64,000 bases of DNA from Dyella silvae (lineage in GTDB: Bacteria; Pseudomonadota; Gammaproteobacteria; Xanthomonadales; Rhodanobacteraceae). A model generated the notes under the pieces. That model was not told the DNA's origin. It saw only the letters and a list, made by a program, of their open reading frames with translations, and searched no databases. The position numbers and the translations under genes are program-made. Shown piece by piece: positions 60,712-64,000 of this stretch. Each line of letters starts with the position of its first letter. Within the stretch, counting starts at the first letter, position 1. The stretch is taken from the NCBI RefSeq assembly GCF_026421305.1, contig NZ_JAPJBQ010000007.1, positions 186,001 to 250,000 of the forward strand. The letters are read 5' to 3'.

Positions 60712-60742
60712 AAAAAAAGCGCCCTGCAAGGGGCGTTTTTTT
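60712..60742. terminator. Bidirectional-looking terminator after the HIBADH gene
   Basis: A seven-A run (60712-60718), a short GC stem (CGCCC 60720-60724 with GGGCG 60731-60735) and a seven-T run (60736-60742) lie 50 bases after the stop. It is a strong Rho-independent terminator for the four-gene run. Confidence 0.88.
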
Positions 60743-61036
60743 ATATTGGTGCGAACACGTTTGTCTCATCGCACATCCACATTCCTATCTGCATTTCGGA
60801 TTTGTCTGATGTTTCGCCGTGCTTAGTCGGCCCTAGACTGCGCGTCGCCATTGAGCTTATCGGTTTCTTTCCTCCCCCCGATGTGGCTTGGCCGGTAAGC
60901 CAGATGGCGCTGGACGTGGTTGAGGCGCGGCCTTAGCAAAGAGTTCCACAAGGGCGCCTCCCCATTTTTAGGTTAGTGATTTGGCTGCGACGTCGTCGCG
61001 GCGTGGTCGCGCTTGTCCTGGAAAGACGTGCTCGTG
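60743..61036 (+). other. Gene-free leader region before the two-partner secretion locus
   Basis: Almost 300 bases with no credible reading frame. It contains an AT-richer stretch near 60960-60980 ('CCATTTTTAGGTTAG') and a C-rich block near 60870-60880. It must hold the promoter of the tpsB/tpsA pair, but I cannot fix a -35/-10 with confidence. No riboswitch class is recognised. Confidence 0.5.
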
Positions 61037-62755
61037 ATGAAGATCAAGCAGTTCACATTGCCGCGGCGATCATGGCTGGTGCTCGCAAGCTTATGCATGC
61101 CGATAGCCTCAGTAACGGCACAGTCGGCCGACACGGCGACCCTAGAACTGCTGCGTCAACAAGAACGTGAGCGCGCACTGCGCGAGCAGCAAGAGACCAC
61201 GCCCGATGTGCGTTTGCCGCAACCTGTGCAATCGGCTGAAGATCGCATTCCCGCCGACGAAACCCCGTGCTTTCCCATCCAGCACCTCATCCTGGACGGT
61301 CAGGACGCATCCCGATTCCAGTGGGCGGTGAAAGCGGCCAATGTTCCAGGGGATGATGCCGCTACCGGCCGCTGCCTCGGCACGGCCGGCATCAACGTCG
61401 TGATGAAGCGTATCCAGAACGCCATCATTGCGCATGGTTACGTCACCACCCGTGTACTGGCCAAACCGCAGGATCTGCAAGCGGGTGTACTGACCCTCAC
61501 CGTGGTACCCGGACGCATTCGTGCCATCCGGTTCGCGCAGGGTGTGGATGACCGCGCTACCTCATGGCGCGATGCTTTGCCCGCGCGTCCGGGTGATCTG
61601 CTTAACCTTCGCGACATCGAACAGGCGCTGGAAAACTTCAAGCGCGTGCCCACCGTCGATGCGGACATCAAGATCGCGCCGGCCGACGGGGGCGATGCGC
61701 AGCCCGGTGACAGCGATCTGCTCATTGTCTGGAAACAGTCCGCGCCCGCGCGCATCGCCGTTAGCCTGGACAACTCCGGCAGCCAAGCCACCGGCAAACT
61801 GCAGGGCAGTGCCACCTTGTCACTGGACAACCTGCTGACGTGGAACGATCTGTTCTATGCCAATCTCGGGCAGGATGTCTTCGACGGTAACCACAAGGGC
61901 ACGCGCAGCTACACCTTTCACTACGACGTGCCCTATGGCTACTGGCTGCTGGGCGCCACCGCCAGCGCCTACACCTATCATCAGACCGTTGCCGGCTACG
62001 CGCAGAACTACGTCTACAGTGGCACCAGTCACAACGCCGATGCACGCCTGAGCCGCCTGCTGTACCGCAACGCCACCGTCAAGGTCGGTGCCTACGTGCG
62101 CGCGTGGGAGCGTGATTCCAACAACTTCATCGACGACACCGAAGTGCTGGTGCAGCGCCGTCGTCAGGGCGGCTGGGAAGCCGGTGTTACCTACAAACAA
62201 TTCATCGGCACCGCCACGCTCGATGCCAATGCTGCCTACCGCCGCGGCACCGGTGCTTTCAATGCGCTCCACGCCCCCGAAGAAGCCTTTGGCGATGGCA
62301 CCTCACGCACCAAGCTCTTCACCGCCGACGCGCAGCTCACCGCGCCGTTCCAGCTGGGCGACAAGCGCTTCCGCTACATCGGCAGCTGGCGCGCGCAATG
62401 GAATCAAACACCCCTGGTCCCGCAGGACCGCTTTGCTATCGGCGGCCGCTATACGGTCAGAGGATTTGACGGCGAGCTGCAACTCACCGGCGATCACGGC
62501 TGGCTGATTCGCAACGACCTCGGCTGGACCGTGCTGGGCAGCCAGGAACTCTATCTCGGTCTCGACGTAGGCCACGTCGGTGGTCCGCCCACGCAATGGG
62601 AATTGGGGCAGACCCTGGCCGGTGGCGTGGTCGGTTTGCGCGGCGGCTGGCGTGGCTTCGCGTGGGATGTGTTCGCGGGTGCGCCGATAAGCAAACCCCA
62701 TGGTTTCCAGACCGCTAACCCCACCGCGGGCTTCAGCCTTAGCTGGTCCTACTGA
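61037..62755 (+). CDS. TpsB-type two-partner secretion transporter (ShlB/FhaC/HecB family)
   Basis: A 572-residue Omp85-type transporter. The signal peptide is followed by a helix region ('ATLELLRQQERERALREQQE'), a POTRA pair ('CFPIQHLILDGQD', 'RIQNAIIAHGYVTTRVLAKPQDLQAGVLTLTVVPGRI') and a beta-barrel domain. The L6 loop motif 'YTVRGFDGELQL' (VRGF) is present, and the end 'GFSLSWSY' is the usual C-terminal strand. It secretes the TpsA protein encoded immediately downstream. The start is ATG 61037; an upstream GTG-type frame to 61013 adds eight residues. Confidence 0.93.
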   Translation: MKIKQFTLPRRSWLVLASLCMPIASVTAQSADTATLELLRQQERERALREQQETTPDVRLPQPVQSAEDRIPADETPCFPIQHLILDGQDASRFQWAVKAANVPGDDAATGRCLGTAGINVVMKRIQNAIIAHGYVTTRVLAKPQDLQAGVLTLTVVPGRIRAIRFAQGVDDRATSWRDALPARPGDLLNLRDIEQALENFKRVPTVDADIKIAPADGGDAQPGDSDLLIVWKQSAPARIAVSLDNSGSQATGKLQGSATLSLDNLLTWNDLFYANLGQDVFDGNHKGTRSYTFHYDVPYGYWLLGATASAYTYHQTVAGYAQNYVYSGTSHNADARLSRLLYRNATVKVGAYVRAWERDSNNFIDDTEVLVQRRRQGGWEAGVTYKQFIGTATLDANAAYRRGTGAFNALHAPEEAFGDGTSRTKLFTADAQLTAPFQLGDKRFRYIGSWRAQWNQTPLVPQDRFAIGGRYTVRGFDGELQLTGDHGWLIRNDLGWTVLGSQELYLGLDVGHVGGPPTQWELGQTLAGGVVGLRGGWRGFAWDVFAGAPISKPHGFQTANPTAGFSLSWSY

Positions 62756-62818
62756 TCGGCGCGTCGCTCATGGCCTTTACGCCTGTTTGCTGGAACACGT
62801 ACACGAAGGAATCGTCGG

Positions 62819-64000
62819 ATGAACAAGCACCTCTATCGCGTCATCTTCAACCACGCCCTGGGCCTGTGGCAGGCGGTGTCCGAACTGGTGCGTCGTCCGG
62901 GGCGGGGTGCCGGGCAGGCGAATGGCGTGGTGGCCACGGCGGTGCGTCCGGTCAGCCTGGGCCTGTGGGTGGCCTTTGGTTGGATTGGCTTCGCTTCCGT
63001 GGCGAGCGCCCAGATCGCCACCGACATGAGCGCGCCGGGCAACCAGCGTCCGACCGTGACGGGTTCACCGGGCGCAGCCCCCGTGATCAACATCACCACG
63101 CCCAGCAAAACCGGCATCAGCCGCAACACCTTCAGCGACTTCAATGTTACAGATGCGGGTGCGGTGTTGAACAACTCGCGCACCAACACACAAACGCACC
63201 TTGCCGGGAGCGTCGCCGGTAACCCATGGCTCGCCACCGGCACCGCCAAAGTCATCCTCAACGAAGTCACCGGGCCTCGCCCCAGTGCGCTCAATGGCTA
63301 TATCGAAGTAGCCGGCGATCGCGCTCAAGTCATCGTGGCTAACCCCGCCGGCATTTCGTGCGATGGTTGCGGCGTCATCAACGCTAACCGTTTCACCCTC
63401 ACTACCGGTGTGCCGCAGCTCATGGGTGGTGCATTGGACAGCTACCGTGTCACCGGTGGCGTGGTGTCGATCCACGGCAACGGCCTCGATGCCAGCCGCG
63501 CCGACTACACCGACATCATCGCCCGTGCCGTCCAGGTGAACGGGGGCATCTGGTCGCCGCAATTGCAAGTCACCACCGGTGCCAATCTAGTGAGCGCGGA
63601 TCACACGCAAGTCGCCGCGATGCGCAGTTCAGGTGACAAACCCACCTTTGCGCTGGATGTCAGCGCGCTGGGCGGCATGTACGCCAACAAGATCGTGCTG
63701 CTCGGTACCGAGCAGGGCGTGGGTGTACGCAATGCCGGCACCCTTGGCGCCCAGGCCGGCGACCTCATCGTCACCGCCGACGGTCGCCTGGAAAATACCG
63801 GCAAGCTCCAATCGCAATCGAATACCGCGATCAACGCGAGCGGCGGTGTCACCAATGCCGGCACCCTCAGCGCCACGCGCGAGCTGACCATCAGCACGCC
63901 GCAAGACGTGGACAACCGCCACGGCACCCTCAATGCAGGCCGCATAGACGTCGATGCCAACGCACTGCGCAACGCTGGCGGCACCATCGCGCAGACCGGT
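62819..64000 (+). CDS. TpsA-type filamentous-hemagglutinin-like exoprotein, N-terminal part (cut by window end)
   Basis: The frame from ATG 62819 is open to the window end (394 codons). It begins with an extended signal peptide region ('MNKHLYRVIFNHALGLW', then a second hydrophobic stretch ending near 'GFASVASA'). A TPS domain follows: 'ISRNTFSDFNVTDAGAVLNNS', 'LNGYIEVAGDRAQVIVANPAGISCDGCGVINANRFTLTTG', then degenerate beta-helix repeats. The usual NPNGI is NPAGI here. It is the secretion substrate of the TpsB upstream. The C-terminal effector, adhesin or CDI-type toxin lies outside the window. Confidence 0.9.
   Translation, partial: MNKHLYRVIFNHALGLWQAVSELVRRPGRGAGQANGVVATAVRPVSLGLWVAFGWIGFASVASAQIATDMSAPGNQRPTVTGSPGAAPVINITTPSKTGISRNTFSDFNVTDAGAVLNNSRTNTQTHLAGSVAGNPWLATGTAKVILNEVTGPRPSALNGYIEVAGDRAQVIVANPAGISCDGCGVINANRFTLTTGVPQLMGGALDSYRVTGGVVSIHGNGLDASRADYTDIIARAVQVNGGIWSPQLQVTTGANLVSADHTQVAAMRSSGDKPTFALDVSALGGMYANKIVLLGTEQGVGVRNAGTLGAQAGDLIVTADGRLENTGKLQSQSNTAINASGGVTNAGTLSATRELTISTPQDVDNRHGTLNAGRIDVDANALRNAGGTIAQTG

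Noticed and set aside
60743..61036. A cyclic-di-GMP or other riboswitch before the TpsB gene
   Set aside because: I looked for conserved cores such as the GEMM motif and found none; the region shows no convincing stem set.
2..64000. tRNA, rRNA, CRISPR arrays, insertion sequences, prophage genes
   Set aside because: No tRNA T-loop/acceptor pattern, spaced direct repeats, transposase or phage structural gene was found. The holin-like YqjE protein is a housekeeping family.

Overview
The window is a high-GC chromosomal segment from a gammaproteobacterium. Gene content and protein style point to the Xanthomonadales (Lysobacterales), most likely Rhodanobacteraceae (Dyella/Luteibacter/Rhodanobacter type): glnA under sigma-54/NtrC control, an ntrBC pair, phhA next to an Lrp/AsnC regulator, the biosynthetic speA/speE pair, HAE-type RND efflux and a two-partner secretion locus. 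The taxonomic call is inference. I see no rRNA, tRNA, CRISPR array, insertion sequence or prophage. The DNA reads as core genome with small accessory patches.

Layout. 0-2.7 kb: end of a DUF885 protein, an SRPBCC protein and a first Xre(MbcA)/RES toxin-antitoxin pair. 2.7-5.0 kb: OmpW with an FNR-type box, phenylalanine hydroxylase and a divergent Lrp-type regulator. 5.1-9.2 kb: acyltransferase, YheT-type hydrolase, DUF3224, a sorbosone-dehydrogenase-like protein and a PEBP protein. 9.4-12.4 kb: a run of small envelope proteins (DUF1328, DUF883/ElaB, YqjE-like, an unnamed 96-residue protein), then an AI-2E transporter and a GNAT. 12.4-17.4 kb: a hydrolase, then a four-gene same-strand block in which a LytS/LytR-type two-component system is flanked by two paralogous PD40 beta-propeller proteins. 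17.5-26.7 kb: an RND efflux operon with two oxidoreductases downstream and a divergent LysR regulator. 26.8-29.5 kb: UppP and glutamine synthetase, with a textbook sigma-54 promoter and NtrC site.

29.5-33.4 kb: M23 peptidase, ferric-reductase-like flavoprotein and S41 peptidase. 33.5-37.4 kb: MarR/enol-lactonase and carboxymuconolactone-decarboxylase/LysR divergent pairs around a protoglobin; both pairs have clear palindromes between them. 37.6-39.8 kb: accessory patch with an orphan HigA-like protein and a second RES/Xre pair. 39.8-42.7 kb: ntrB-ntrC, with NtrC-like half-sites at the ntrB start, and a GNAT. 42.7-53.6 kb: a PAS-GGDEF-EAL protein, a conserved unknown, a thiolase, a TonB-like protein, a phospholipase-D lipoprotein, YceI, SixA, a ParA-type ATPase, and two unknowns. 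53.7-56.7 kb: divergent speE/speA. 56.9-60.7 kb: hydroxybutyrate dehydrogenase, acetoacetate decarboxylase, patatin and a HIBADH-family dehydrogenase. 61.0-64.0 kb: a TpsB transporter and the start of its TpsA exoprotein, cut by the window end.

Two repeat families are interspersed: a dRS3/BIME-like palindromic element (five sites) and a GAGTGAG-rich long hairpin (two sites). The best leads for follow-up are the PD40/LytTR block, the two RES/Xre systems with their different architectures, the operator palindromes in four divergent or toxin-antitoxin promoters, and the truncated TpsA.
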